DNA of 52,064 nucleotides, from contig JAQTOQ010000002.1 of NCBI GenBank assembly GCA_028713245.1, forward strand, positions 1-52,064. Direction: 5' to 3'. The translations under genes and the position numbers were made by a program. The notes below the pieces were generated by a model. That model did no database searches and was not told where the DNA came from. It worked only from the letters and a program-made list of their open reading frames with translations. The DNA is from Sulfuricurvum sp. GTDB lineage: Bacteria > Campylobacterota > Campylobacteria > Campylobacterales > Sulfurimonadaceae. This document shows, piece after piece, positions 20,139-31,816 of the stretch (the first letter of the stretch is position 1; each line of letters opens with the position of its first letter).

Positions 20139-21529
20139 TTTTCTTCCTTTACTGTAATTTTTCCGTGAAAATTGCCCTGACGATAGTTGATCTTTAGCCC
20201 TTGAACAATTTTATCACTCTCTTCATCTTCGATCATACCCATCCACGTAGCCGCACCACACAGATGTGCAGAGATATTGAGTCCTTGAATAATATTTTGG
20301 TATTTTTCTTCTTTGATATGGCGCGTATAAAGGGGATCAAACCGGACAAAATCAACCTCTATCTCTTTGAGATACATCATAGTCGTGTGATTGACCCCAT
20401 ACTTGTCCAATGCAATCTTATACCCCACAGCACGATACTGAGCCACTTGTTCCTTGAAGCGTTTAATTTGAGGACAGTATTCTTTTTCATCCACCATAAT
20501 AATTACATTGTTTTTTGCATCAGGATAACGTTGTAACAATTCGAAAGCATGCTGAAAAAATAAACCGTTGCGCAGCGTTACAGGGGATATATTCACAACA
20601 TAGCGCATTTTATTTTCAGATGCCAAACGTACAACTTGTTCTAGGATATTACTCTCATACTCTCGTATTTTTCCGATACGATTTAAAAAAGGGATGAAAC
20701 GGCTTTGATGTATAAGAGCCCCCTTTTCATTCACCAACTTAAACGATACCTCGTTCATAGGTATTTTATCACAACATATATTTTGCAATGCAATCGAATA
20801 ACGCTGCGCTTCCAATGCTTCCAAAGTCGATTTTTCTAGTTCATGTGGGATAATTTCGTCACAATCCGTAAAAGTTTTTTTCTCTTTGTTGGCGTATTGC
20901 AATTCATATAAACGCGTAACAATCTCTTGAGGATGTTTTATATGTTTAGTGTCCAGCAAAACCGCCGAAAGTTTAACTTCGATCTCATTGACCAGACTTT
21001 CATCATGTTTGGCTAAAAAAAGTTCAATCAAAGCACTGTTTTTTTCTTTCGCCCCCGCTAGTAAAAGGATAAAATCACCCCCCTTATAGCGGCAAAGCGG
21101 TAATTTTTTAATCTCTTTTTTGCTAAAAAAATTGTTAATCTGTACGGTAGTTGCTCTGAGAACATCATCACCATTTTTTACCCCATAGCGTTCATTGATC
21201 CCTGAGAGATTATCGATACTGATCATTGTCAATGTTCCGATCTTCCCTCCGGTCCAATCATTAAAGCGGGTAAAGAAATACTCAGGAGTAAAAGTATGTG
21301 TAACGGATTCAGTAATGTGTTCGTGGCTGCTTTGGTTGATTAAAAAAAAAAGAAAATAGACGGCCATGGAAAACAGCAATAGTGCCAAAATGATAAGAGA
21401 GGAGAGGGTAGAATAAGGTTGCGAAAAAAGAGCATACAAAGCGATGATACTCATCAAAAAGATGGGTAAACCCATCCGTAATGCCAGTATAAAACGATAA
21501 GTACGCTCTTTTTTCTCGGTATAGGTCAT
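20135..21529 (-). CDS. Membrane protein with degenerate GGDEF and EAL domains
   Basis: Two N-terminal TMs; RYKGGDFILLLAG in place of GGDEF; EAL-like VNISPVTL and LDKYGVNHTTMMYLKEIEVDFVRFDP without an EAL triad. Confidence 0.8.
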   Translation of the reverse strand: MTYTEKKERTYRFILALRMGLPIFLMSIIALYALFSQPYSTLSSLIILALLLFSMAVYFLFFLINQSSHEHITESVTHTFTPEYFFTRFNDWTGGKIGTLTMISIDNLSGINERYGVKNGDDVLRATTVQINNFFSKKEIKKLPLCRYKGGDFILLLAGAKEKNSALIELFLAKHDESLVNEIEVKLSAVLLDTKHIKHPQEIVTRLYELQYANKEKKTFTDCDEIIPHELEKSTLEALEAQRYSIALQNICCDKIPMNEVSFKLVNEKGALIHQSRFIPFLNRIGKIREYESNILEQVVRLASENKMRYVVNISPVTLRNGLFFQHAFELLQRYPDAKNNVIIMVDEKEYCPQIKRFKEQVAQYRAVGYKIALDKYGVNHTTMMYLKEIEVDFVRFDPLYTRHIKEEKYQNIIQGLNISAHLCGAATWMGMIEDEESDKIVQGLKINYRQGNFHGKITVKEEK

Positions 21530-21533
21530 ATAA

Positions 21534-23900
<2,367 letters not shown>

Positions 23901-23923
23901 CTAAAAATGAAGTTTTATGAAGA

Positions 23924-23942
23924 AAACCCAGAAAAAGGGTTT
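23924..23942 (-). terminator. Candidate terminator after dnaN
   Basis: AAACCC-7 nt-GGGTTT hairpin with following T-rich minus-strand sequence, between the dnaN stop and gyrB. Confidence 0.5.
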
Positions 23943-23960
23943 AAATAGAGAGATTAAAAA

Positions 23961-25028
23961 TTAAATTACGATGGGCATAACAATGGTTTTGAAATTTCCT
24001 TCTTTGATTACAAAAGGTTGATTGGATTCATTGGCTTCTAGGGTAAATTCTGTACCATTAATTTGTCCTAGGAAATCAAGAATATATCGGCTGTTGATTG
24101 CCAAGATAAATGGAAAATCAAATCCGTTTTCGATTTCAACGGCTGTTTTTGCTTCGATGTTGTCATCACTTAAACTTTCAAACAAAATAGAATCATTTTG
24201 AAAGGTCAATTTTAGATCATTTGAAATAGTAGTAATTTGCTTGATGGCAGTGATAATCGCAGCTTTTGGCAATGTTATCGTACGTGAGGCTTCTTTTGGG
24301 ATGATACGGGTGTAATCGGGAAATTTACCATTGATGAGTTTGGTAAAAAATAGGGAATCTTCTGATTTAATAATCAAATGGGTATTGTCATAATAAATTT
24401 CTATATTGTTTGAAAATAGTTTTTGTATCTCTATTATTGCTTTTTTAGGAACGATAATAGAAAGTTCATGATCGTTTTGACTATCGATGTGTACTAATGC
24501 TAAACGTCGTGTATCGGTGGATACAAAATTAATTTGATTGTTTTTGATATCTATTAATGCACCGTTGAGTTCAAACTTGGGATTGTTGGTATCTGTAGCC
24601 GGAGTTATTTTTTTCAAGGATTCTATTAATATTTGGGAATTAATTTCAATTTTTGGTTTTTCATCGGTAATTGGAAAGGCTGGAAATTCAGAGCTTTTAA
24701 ACGTTGGTAATTTAAAATTAGAACGTTTTTGACGTATATGAAGATTTTCTTTTATAAGTTCAATTTCTATTTCTTCATCTTTTAAGATACGAATAATGTC
24801 CAATAACTTTTTACCGCTTGCTGTTACGGAACCTGGTTCTATTACGGTGAGTGAATTGGTTTGTATGGTTAAACCGATTTCATAATCAGTGGCTTTTGCA
24901 CTAAGTGTTCTACCATCGGTAGATAATAGAATATGAGAGGTTATTTGGGAAGTATCTTTTTTTTCTAAGAACGGTTGGAGATGGAGTAAAATGTTTTCTA
25001 AAATGGACTTATCAATGGTTATTTTCAT
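23961..25028 (-). CDS. dnaN: DNA polymerase III subunit beta
   Basis: Sliding-clamp family sequence (MKITIDKSILENILLHLQPFLEKKDTSQITSHILL...TIVMPIVI) located between gyrB and dnaA. Confidence 0.97.
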   Translation of the reverse strand: MKITIDKSILENILLHLQPFLEKKDTSQITSHILLSTDGRTLSAKATDYEIGLTIQTNSLTVIEPGSVTASGKKLLDIIRILKDEEIEIELIKENLHIRQKRSNFKLPTFKSSEFPAFPITDEKPKIEINSQILIESLKKITPATDTNNPKFELNGALIDIKNNQINFVSTDTRRLALVHIDSQNDHELSIIVPKKAIIEIQKLFSNNIEIYYDNTHLIIKSEDSLFFTKLINGKFPDYTRIIPKEASRTITLPKAAIITAIKQITTISNDLKLTFQNDSILFESLSDDNIEAKTAVEIENGFDFPFILAINSRYILDFLGQINGTEFTLEANESNQPFVIKEGNFKTIVMPIVI

Positions 25029-25040
25029 AACGTATTTCCT

Positions 25041-25174
25041 TTTTATATTTATATCTTAAATAGTTAGTAGTAGTAGTAAGGGGGTGTGAATGTGTGAACA
25101 AGCACATTTTCCCTCTAACAGCTGGGATGAACAGGCGTGACCAAAGAGATTAATTTCATTCACATCTATTCACT
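25041..25174. other. Candidate oriC2 with DUE, DnaA-trio array and DnaA boxes
   Basis: AT-rich ttttatatttatatcttaaa (25041-25060), TAGTTAGTAGTAGTAGTAA (25061-25079), GGGGG (25080-25084), TGTGAATGT (25085) and TGTGAACAA (25093); opposed TCATTCACA (25156) and CTATTCACT (25166). Confidence 0.8.
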
Positions 25175-25222
25175 TGTACTGGAGAATTATATCTTTTTTA
25201 AATGACCTTTACAATTAGAATT

Positions 25223-26554
25223 TTATTCAGAGGTCATTGTTGAAATTTTATTGGAGAGTTCATCTATTTTTACTTTGAAATCTTCGTCATTTTTTATGAG
25301 TTCATTTATTTTTTTCATGGTATGACTAACGGCGGTATGATCTTTCATTCCAAAATACTGTGCAAGTTGAGGCATGGAATTAGGAGTAAGATTTCGGGAG
25401 AGATAGATAGCAATACGACGTGCATAGACAATATTACTGTTACGGCTTTTTGAACGCATTTCACTCATTTTCACATTGAGTTCTTTGGAAACGATTTCCA
25501 TAATAAGATCGGTCGTAATATTGTTGCGTTTTTCAGCCATTTGCTCTTTTAAAACGTTACGGGCAAATTCTATGTTTACATCCACACCCATGAGCTGAGA
25601 ATATGCATTGAGTTTTGAGAGTATTCCCTCAATTTCTCTGGTGTTATTTTCAATAATGGTCGCGACATAGTTAATAACTTCTTTATCCAGTTTAACACGA
25701 TTGATTTCACATTTTTTCTTGATGATCTCAATTTTTGTTTCGAGTTCAGGAGGCTGAATGTCCGCTACTAAACCCCACTCAAAACGACTTTTCAATCGTT
25801 CTTCTAATCCGGCTATTTTTTTTGGGTGTTTGTCCGAAGTGATAATTATTTGTTTATTTTCATTACGTAGCGCTTCAAAAGTATGAAAAAATTCTTCTTG
25901 AATTTGATTTTTATTGCTTAAAAATTGTATATCATCGATTAGAAGCAAATCGCATTTACGATATTTGTCTTTAAACCTGTCCATCGTACGATTACTGAGG
26001 TGTCGGCTAAAATCGTTAAGAAACTGTTCAACAGAGGTATAGATAACGGTTTTGCCTTGTGCGAGCATCACATTCCCCACGGCTTGCATCAAATGTGTTT
26101 TACCTAATCCGACGCCACCATAGATAAAAAGAGGGTTATATACAATTCCCGGTTTTTCACTGACGCTCTTAGCCGCTACATAGGCAAAGTTATTAGAACC
26201 GCCAACGACAAAATTGTCAAAGGTATAAGAGGGATTTAATAGAGCAATAGGAGTTTTATCACTATGGGTTTGTATGGCAGGAGTTGATTGTTGAGCGGAT
26301 GTTGCACTTTGTGATTTTACTAAAATGGATACAGAAGGTTTTATCCCGGTTTTTATTTCAAAAAGATGTGAAATTTTATCGGCGTATTTGGTTCGTATCC
26401 AATTTGCAATTAAAAGATTCGGAGCATTGTAAACCGCAAGATTACTTTTTGATTCTTCTTCATTATAAGAAAGCTGTTTAATATAGCGTGTATAATCAAT
26501 TTCATTTATTTCATTTTTGAGCATTTGTATGACCATGCTGCCGATGTTATTCAT
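25223..26554 (-). CDS. dnaA: Chromosomal replication initiator DnaA
   Basis: NPLFIYGGVGLGKTHLMQAVGN, LLLIDDIQFLSNK, C-terminal DNA-binding FGMKDHTAVSHTMKKI. MNNIGSMV is the likely start, not the ORF-track start at 26596. Confidence 0.98.
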   Translation of the reverse strand: MNNIGSMVIQMLKNEINEIDYTRYIKQLSYNEEESKSNLAVYNAPNLLIANWIRTKYADKISHLFEIKTGIKPSVSILVKSQSATSAQQSTPAIQTHSDKTPIALLNPSYTFDNFVVGGSNNFAYVAAKSVSEKPGIVYNPLFIYGGVGLGKTHLMQAVGNVMLAQGKTVIYTSVEQFLNDFSRHLSNRTMDRFKDKYRKCDLLLIDDIQFLSNKNQIQEEFFHTFEALRNENKQIIITSDKHPKKIAGLEERLKSRFEWGLVADIQPPELETKIEIIKKKCEINRVKLDKEVINYVATIIENNTREIEGILSKLNAYSQLMGVDVNIEFARNVLKEQMAEKRNNITTDLIMEIVSKELNVKMSEMRSKSRNSNIVYARRIAIYLSRNLTPNSMPQLAQYFGMKDHTAVSHTMKKINELIKNDEDFKVKIDELSNKISTMTSE

Positions 26555-26570
26555 TTTTTCTCCAAAACCA

Positions 26571-26657
26571 TGTGAATAGTATTGGTAATAATACACTTTT
26601 TTCCCTATAATTGGGGATATATTTGATGTGAATAAGTATTTAGTACTATGTGAATGG
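26571..26657. other. Candidate oriC1 DnaA-box cluster (dnaA/ruvC intergenic)
   Basis: TGTGAATAG at 26571, TGTGAATAA at 26627, TGTGAATGG at 26649, all in the same orientation, the last two 22 bp apart. Confidence 0.65.
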
Positions 26658-26664
26658 AGTGATT

Positions 26665-27162
26665 ATGATAATTTTAGGTATTGACCCAGGTACACGTAAT
26701 TGCGGATATGCCCTTATTTTGCTAGAAGGGCAAAAAATAAAATTAGTTGAAGCAGGGCTTATTAAAATGAAAAGCGAAGGGCTACAATATCAAATTCCGC
26801 AAGTTGCAGAGGCGATTGAACAACTCTTTTCACTGCATAAAATAGAAGAAGTTGCGATGGAAGATATTTTTTATGCCCATAATCCGAAAACCGTTTTAAA
26901 ATTAGCACAATTTCGTGGTGCCATAATGTTGAAGCTTTTACAAGAGCATGGTGAATTTTCAGAGTATACTGCTTTGCAGGTCAAAAAAGCACTCACAGGA
27001 AAAGCCAAAGCCGCAAAGGAACAAGTAGCATTTATGGTAAAACAGATATTGGGAATTACTAAAGAGATCAAACCGTTGGACATAACCGATGCAATGGCGG
27101 TTGCAATAACACATGCACAAAGAGTAAAACTGGAGAGGAATAAGATAAAAAAAATAGTATAA
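26665..27162 (+). CDS. ruvC: Crossover junction endodeoxyribonuclease RuvC
   Basis: [54 protein letters not shown]. Confidence 0.96.
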   Translation: MIILGIDPGTRNCGYALILLEGQKIKLVEAGLIKMKSEGLQYQIPQVAEAIEQLFSLHKIEEVAMEDIFYAHNPKTVLKLAQFRGAIMLKLLQEHGEFSEYTALQVKKALTGKAKAAKEQVAFMVKQILGITKEIKPLDITDAMAVAITHAQRVKLERNKIKKIV

Positions 27163-27327
27163 GCAGCCAACACACCAGGAGGGCCGCTAGGTCGATAGTG
27201 TATCGATACTCTCCTTATACTTCATACATATTTACTTCATGCATAATTTTTTTAAGCCTTTTGAAAATCACACCTAAAAAAAAAATAAAAATAGAAAAAA
27301 AATAGTGCCTTTTTTTAAAAATGTATC

Positions 27328-27546
27328 ATATTCACACTGTGAGCGAAATGTGAATAAATGTTTCCAAAATCTCCTTATCATTTTTATGATTTTTACTTAT
27401 TTCAGAAATAATTTATATAAATTCCGACTAAAAGTATTTTATTTATTAGGATGACAAAGTGCCTAAAATAGGGAAAATTATGAAAATTAAAAGAATTAAT
27501 TGCACTTCAGTAATCTTTAAGCACATGTTATAAAAAGTTATTCACA
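27328..27546. other. Third AT-rich region with DnaA-box-like sites
   Basis: ATATTCACA (27328), TGTGAATAA (27349), TTATTCACA (27538) in an AT-rich intergenic region with an A10 tract (27276-27285). Confidence 0.45.
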
Positions 27547-27652
27547 TTATGAAAACTTTATCCATGTAATAAACAGGTAATATTCATGTAACAACACTGA
27601 AATAAACATAATTTACCATGTCATATCTTGATCCTATTAAAAGGTAAATGTT

Positions 27653-29374
27653 ATGGTAAGTGTTGAAATGCTTTTAAAAAAAGAACATCCAGGTTTATTT
27701 ACGTATCCTGATTTGGTTTCAAAAGTAGTAGTTGGGTTGACACGCTTTTTGGTACATGAGAATTCGATTAATCATTTTATGGACAACCATAAAAATAAAA
27801 GCGGTTGAGATTTTATCGATGCCGTTTTACACCATTTGAATGTCTCGTATAAAGTCGTTCATAGAGAGGTAGAAAATATACCGGCTATTGGCAAGGTGAT
27901 AGTTGTTGCCAATCATCCATTGGGAGCATTGGACGCGTTATCGTTGATCCAAATGATTTGCAGTGTCCGTCAAAATAAAAAAGTAAAAATTGTTGCCAAT
28001 AAAATGCTCAGTGCAATACCACAGCTTAAAGAGTTTATTATCGGAGTGGACAATTTCAATGATAAACTCTCCCGCGATTCTCTGCGCCAAATTGACAAAG
28101 CGCTCCAAAGTGAAGAAGTGGTGATCTTCTTCCCCAGCGGAGAAGTGTCACGCGTTGGATTATTGGGACAAAAAGAGGCGAATTGGAAGGGTGGTTTTGT
28201 AAAGTTTGCAAAACGTAACAGCGCTCCAATCGTTCCTGTTTTTATCAAAGCCAAAAACAGTTCTCTTTTTTATGCAGCATCGTGGGTTTATAAACCATTA
28301 GGAACTCTTTTGTTGGGGCATGAGATTTTTGCGGCACGCAATCAAATATTTGATTTTAAAGTAGGAGAGCTTATAAATTCAAAAGTTCTTAATGATACAT
28401 CTATGAGTGAGCGACATCATGCTAAGCTTTTTCGTAAACATCTTCTACGCCTCTCAAAAGGAAAGAACGGTATATTACCGACAGAATCCTCTATAGCGCA
28501 TCCTGTATCGCGTCAGGAGATACGTCAAGAACTTAAGCGCGGTGAACGTTTGGGTGAGACAAATGATAGTAAGCAAATTTACTTGATAGAGTATGACAAA
28601 GCCCCTAACCTTATTAATGAGATAGGACGCTTGCGGGAGTATTCATTTCGTAAGGTAGGCGAAGGGAGCGGTAAGACAAGAGATATCGATGAATACGATC
28701 GTTATTACCATCATCTCGTGCTGTGGGATGATGATGCGTTAGAGGTAGTGGGAGCATACCGTATTGGTGAATGTGGATGGATACTCTCATGGTTAGGCCG
28801 TGAGGGGCTGTATCTCAATGAGCTGTGCACTATGAGTAATACTTTCGATCCTATATTGGAAGACGCAATAGAACTTGGGCGTAGTTTTATTCAGCCAAAA
28901 TATTGGGGAAGCCGTGCACTGGATTATCTTTGGCAAGGTATTGGAACTTATTTGGCACATAACCCTCACATCAAATACATGATTGGACCTGTCAGTATAT
29001 CGGGAAGCTATCCAAAGCATGCACAAGAAGCGCTGGTTTATTTTTATACTCTTTATTTTGGTTGCGATCGTCAGTACCTTAGAGCAAGATCTCCTTTTCG
29101 TTTATCGGATCATGTTAATGCAGAGTTTTCGGAGATTTTATTGGGGGGTGATTACGAACAAGACTTGAGGATTTTGAAGGATTATCTCAAAACGTTTGAT
29201 GTGGCAGTACCTACATTGTTTAAACAATACAGCGAATTATGTGAGGCAGGAGGAGCGCAGTTTATTGATTTTGGTATTGATGTTGATTTTAACAACTGCA
29301 TCGATGGTTACATTATGGTGGAAATTAATCGTATCAAGGATGCGAAGCGTAAGCGTTATATCAAAGAGGTGTGA
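27653..29374 (+). pseudogene. Bifunctional acyltransferase (N-terminal PlsC-like, C-terminal OlsB/GNAT-like; OlsF-type architecture), interrupted by in-frame TGA at 27806-27808
   Basis: ATG 27653 with upstream AAAAGG gives MVSVEMLLKKEHPGLFTYPDLVSKVVVGLTRFLVHENSINHFMDNHKNKSG*DFIDAVLHHLNVSYKVVHREVENIPAIGKVIVVANHPLGALDAL..., in frame with ORF 27836-29374; acyltransferase motifs NHPLGALD and FPSGEVSR. Confidence 0.8.
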
Positions 29375-29394
29375 TATTTCCATTCGTGGAGATT

Positions 29395-30306
29395 TTATAT
29401 TTTCATCGCTTCATGACACGTAGTAATAAAGTCTTCTTTGGAGACAACATGGTAGTCTTCTCCTCGATAGCTAAACTCAAGAGAGTTTGCGTGTAGCAAC
29501 AATCGTGTTGCCCCTCCCATTTCCAGCCTCTCTTGCGGAGTTAAAACTTTGTCTAAAAATCTTCGAATATCGTTTTCTTCCTGTCCGTAAATAGGATCGC
29601 CAACAATGGGATGTTTCACGTGAAACAAATGAACACGGATTTGATGTGTTCGACCGGTGAAGGGGGATGCTTCAACAAGCGTCATATCAAATTCAGGAAA
29701 GTATTCGATTGGCTTGATAAAGGTACGAGATGCTTTACCATCAGGATGAACTTTTACTACCATACGTACAAGTGTATCGGTATCTTCACGGCGCAAAAGA
29801 GGTTCTTGTATGTCCATGTCATCTTTTAGGTGACCATGGACCATTGCTAAATAGCGTTTGGTTATTTGGCGATTTTCAAATAATAATTTTAAAACAGTTT
29901 CGCTCTCTTTGTTACGAGAAGCTAGCACAAGGCCGCTAGTTTCTTGGTCAATTCTATGGGCTATATTAGCATCTGAACCAAACTCGTGTTTTATTTCATC
30001 GCTGAGAGAATAAGGAGTTTTACGACTTTGTGGATGAACTAACACCCCACTTGGTTTGTCGTAAATTGCAAAGTCAGGTTCTACAAATATTGCAGTTAGT
30101 CCTTGGGAGCGTGGCTCGAAGATAAGAAAATCAAAGTCACCCTCAATGTATCCAGCTTGATTGCTCATAACAATTCCATTTTGTGTTAGCCTACCTTTGG
30201 CAAGCAGGCGCTGTGATTCAGCATGAGAAAGACCAAGCTCTCGGATTAAAAAAATAAAAGCTTTTTCACGGACAGGGGCGTGGAGTTTTTTTGTAACGAA
30301 GGGCAC
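29395..30306 (-). CDS. RluD-family 23S rRNA/tRNA pseudouridine synthase
   Basis: S4-like N-terminus; VHPQSRKTPYSLSDEI...IAHRIDQETSGLVLASRNKE; GRTHQIRVHLFHVKHPIVGDPIYG. Confidence 0.93.
   Translation of the reverse strand: MPFVTKKLHAPVREKAFIFLIRELGLSHAESQRLLAKGRLTQNGIVMSNQAGYIEGDFDFLIFEPRSQGLTAIFVEPDFAIYDKPSGVLVHPQSRKTPYSLSDEIKHEFGSDANIAHRIDQETSGLVLASRNKESETVLKLLFENRQITKRYLAMVHGHLKDDMDIQEPLLRREDTDTLVRMVVKVHPDGKASRTFIKPIEYFPEFDMTLVEASPFTGRTHQIRVHLFHVKHPIVGDPIYGQEENDIRRFLDKVLTPQERLEMGGATRLLLHANSLEFSYRGEDYHVVSKEDFITTCHEAMKI
29612..29627. promoter_or_regulatory. parS: parS centromere site (ParB/Spo0J binding)
   Basis: TGTTTCACGTGAAACA, an exact 16-bp match to the bacterial parS consensus, about 3 kb from the dnaA/ruvC junction. 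Confidence 0.92.
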
Positions 30307-30399
30307 AATATATTCCTTTATAAGGGAGGGTTGGATAAACTAAAACCATAATATCCAGCGAAAATAGTATACGCATTTTAGCACATTTAAGGAATAAAT

Positions 30400-31728
30400 A
30401 TGGTTGAACGTTACGCACGAGAAGAGATGAAATCAAAATGGACAATGCAGGCAAAATATCAAGCATGGTTGGATGTTGAGATAGCAGCAGTAAAAGCATG
30501 GAGTCGTTTGGGGCTCATTCCAACTGAAGATGCCGATAAAATTGTGAAAAATGCAAGTTTTAACATTGATCGTATTGATGAGATTGAGGCGGTAACGAGA
30601 CATGACCTCATTGCTTTTACGACATCGGTATCAGAATCGTTAGGTGAAGAGAGCCGATGGTTCCATTATGGTATGACTTCATCCGATACGGTTGATACCG
30701 CGGTTGCGCTACAGATGCGCGATTCGCTGAGCCTAATCATTGAAGATGTTAAGATGGTTATGGAGTCTATCAAGGTCAGAGCGATAGAGCACAAGATGAC
30801 GTTAATGGTTGGGCGCTCGCATGGTATTCATGGTGAACCTATTACGTTTGGATTGGTGTTAGCAGTATGGTATGACGAAATGGCACGTCATCTTACAAAC
30901 CTAGAGCAAACGATGGACGTTATTGCTGTGGGTCAAGTATCAGGAGCGATGGGAAATTTTGCTCACGCACCCTTAGAGCTTGAAGAATACGCGTGTGAAG
31001 CGTTAGGACTAAAAGCGGCTCCTGCATCCAATCAAGTCATACAGCGTGATCGTTATGCACAGCTTGCAAGTGCGTTAGCGCTTATGGCAAGCTCAATCGA
31101 AAAGTTTGCGGTACAAATCCGTCACTGGCAGCGCACCGAAGTGTATGAATGTGAAGAATATTTTTCTGTAGGACAAAAGGGTTCATCAGCCATGCCACAT
31201 AAGCGTAATCCAATCCTAACAGAAAATATCACAGGGTTAGCACGTATGGTACGATCGTATGTTATACCTGCAATGGAAAACGTCGCGTTATGGCATGAGC
31301 GTGATATCTCTCACAGCTCAACTGAACGCTTTTGGCTTCCAGACTCTTTTATCACTTCGGATTTTATGCTAAACCGTTTTAATGATGTTATTGCCAAGCT
31401 CGTTGTCTATCCCCAGAATATGATGCGCAATCTCAATCTAACAGGTGGTTTGGTTTTCTCTCAACGCGTATTGCTAGAGCTTCCACTCAAAGGAGTGAGT
31501 CGTGAAGACGCGTATCGTATCGTACAGCGCAATGCGATGAAAGTGTGGGAAGGATTGCAGCAGGGTAAAAGTGCTACCAACGAAAAAGGAGAAAGCCTTT
31601 ATTTGCAATATCTATTGGATGATGAAGAGTTGAGAAAAAGCTTGAGCGAAGAAGCAATACGCGAATGTTTCAATTTTGACTACTACACCAAAAATGTGGA
31701 TAATATTTTCAACCGAGTGTTTAAATAA
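30400..31728 (+). CDS. purB: Adenylosuccinate lyase
   Basis: MVERYAREEMKSKWTMQAKYQAWLDVE; signature GSSAMPHKRNP. Confidence 0.97.
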   Translation: MVERYAREEMKSKWTMQAKYQAWLDVEIAAVKAWSRLGLIPTEDADKIVKNASFNIDRIDEIEAVTRHDLIAFTTSVSESLGEESRWFHYGMTSSDTVDTAVALQMRDSLSLIIEDVKMVMESIKVRAIEHKMTLMVGRSHGIHGEPITFGLVLAVWYDEMARHLTNLEQTMDVIAVGQVSGAMGNFAHAPLELEEYACEALGLKAAPASNQVIQRDRYAQLASALALMASSIEKFAVQIRHWQRTEVYECEEYFSVGQKGSSAMPHKRNPILTENITGLARMVRSYVIPAMENVALWHERDISHSSTERFWLPDSFITSDFMLNRFNDVIAKLVVYPQNMMRNLNLTGGLVFSQRVLLELPLKGVSREDAYRIVQRNAMKVWEGLQQGKSATNEKGESLYLQYLLDDEELRKSLSEEAIRECFNFDYYTKNVDNIFNRVFK

Positions 31729-31816
31729 TAGACAGAAAAAAACAAGTAATTGCACTAAGAAATAATAAAATAAAAATGAATATAATATGCCTTATAAGAG
31801 CCAAGGATAGATATAC

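Noticed and set aside
27806-27808. Selenocysteine reading of the in-frame TGA
   Set aside because: No convincing SECIS-like hairpin directly downstream, the residue is in a non-catalytic N-terminal segment, and I know of no selenoprotein in this acyltransferase family.
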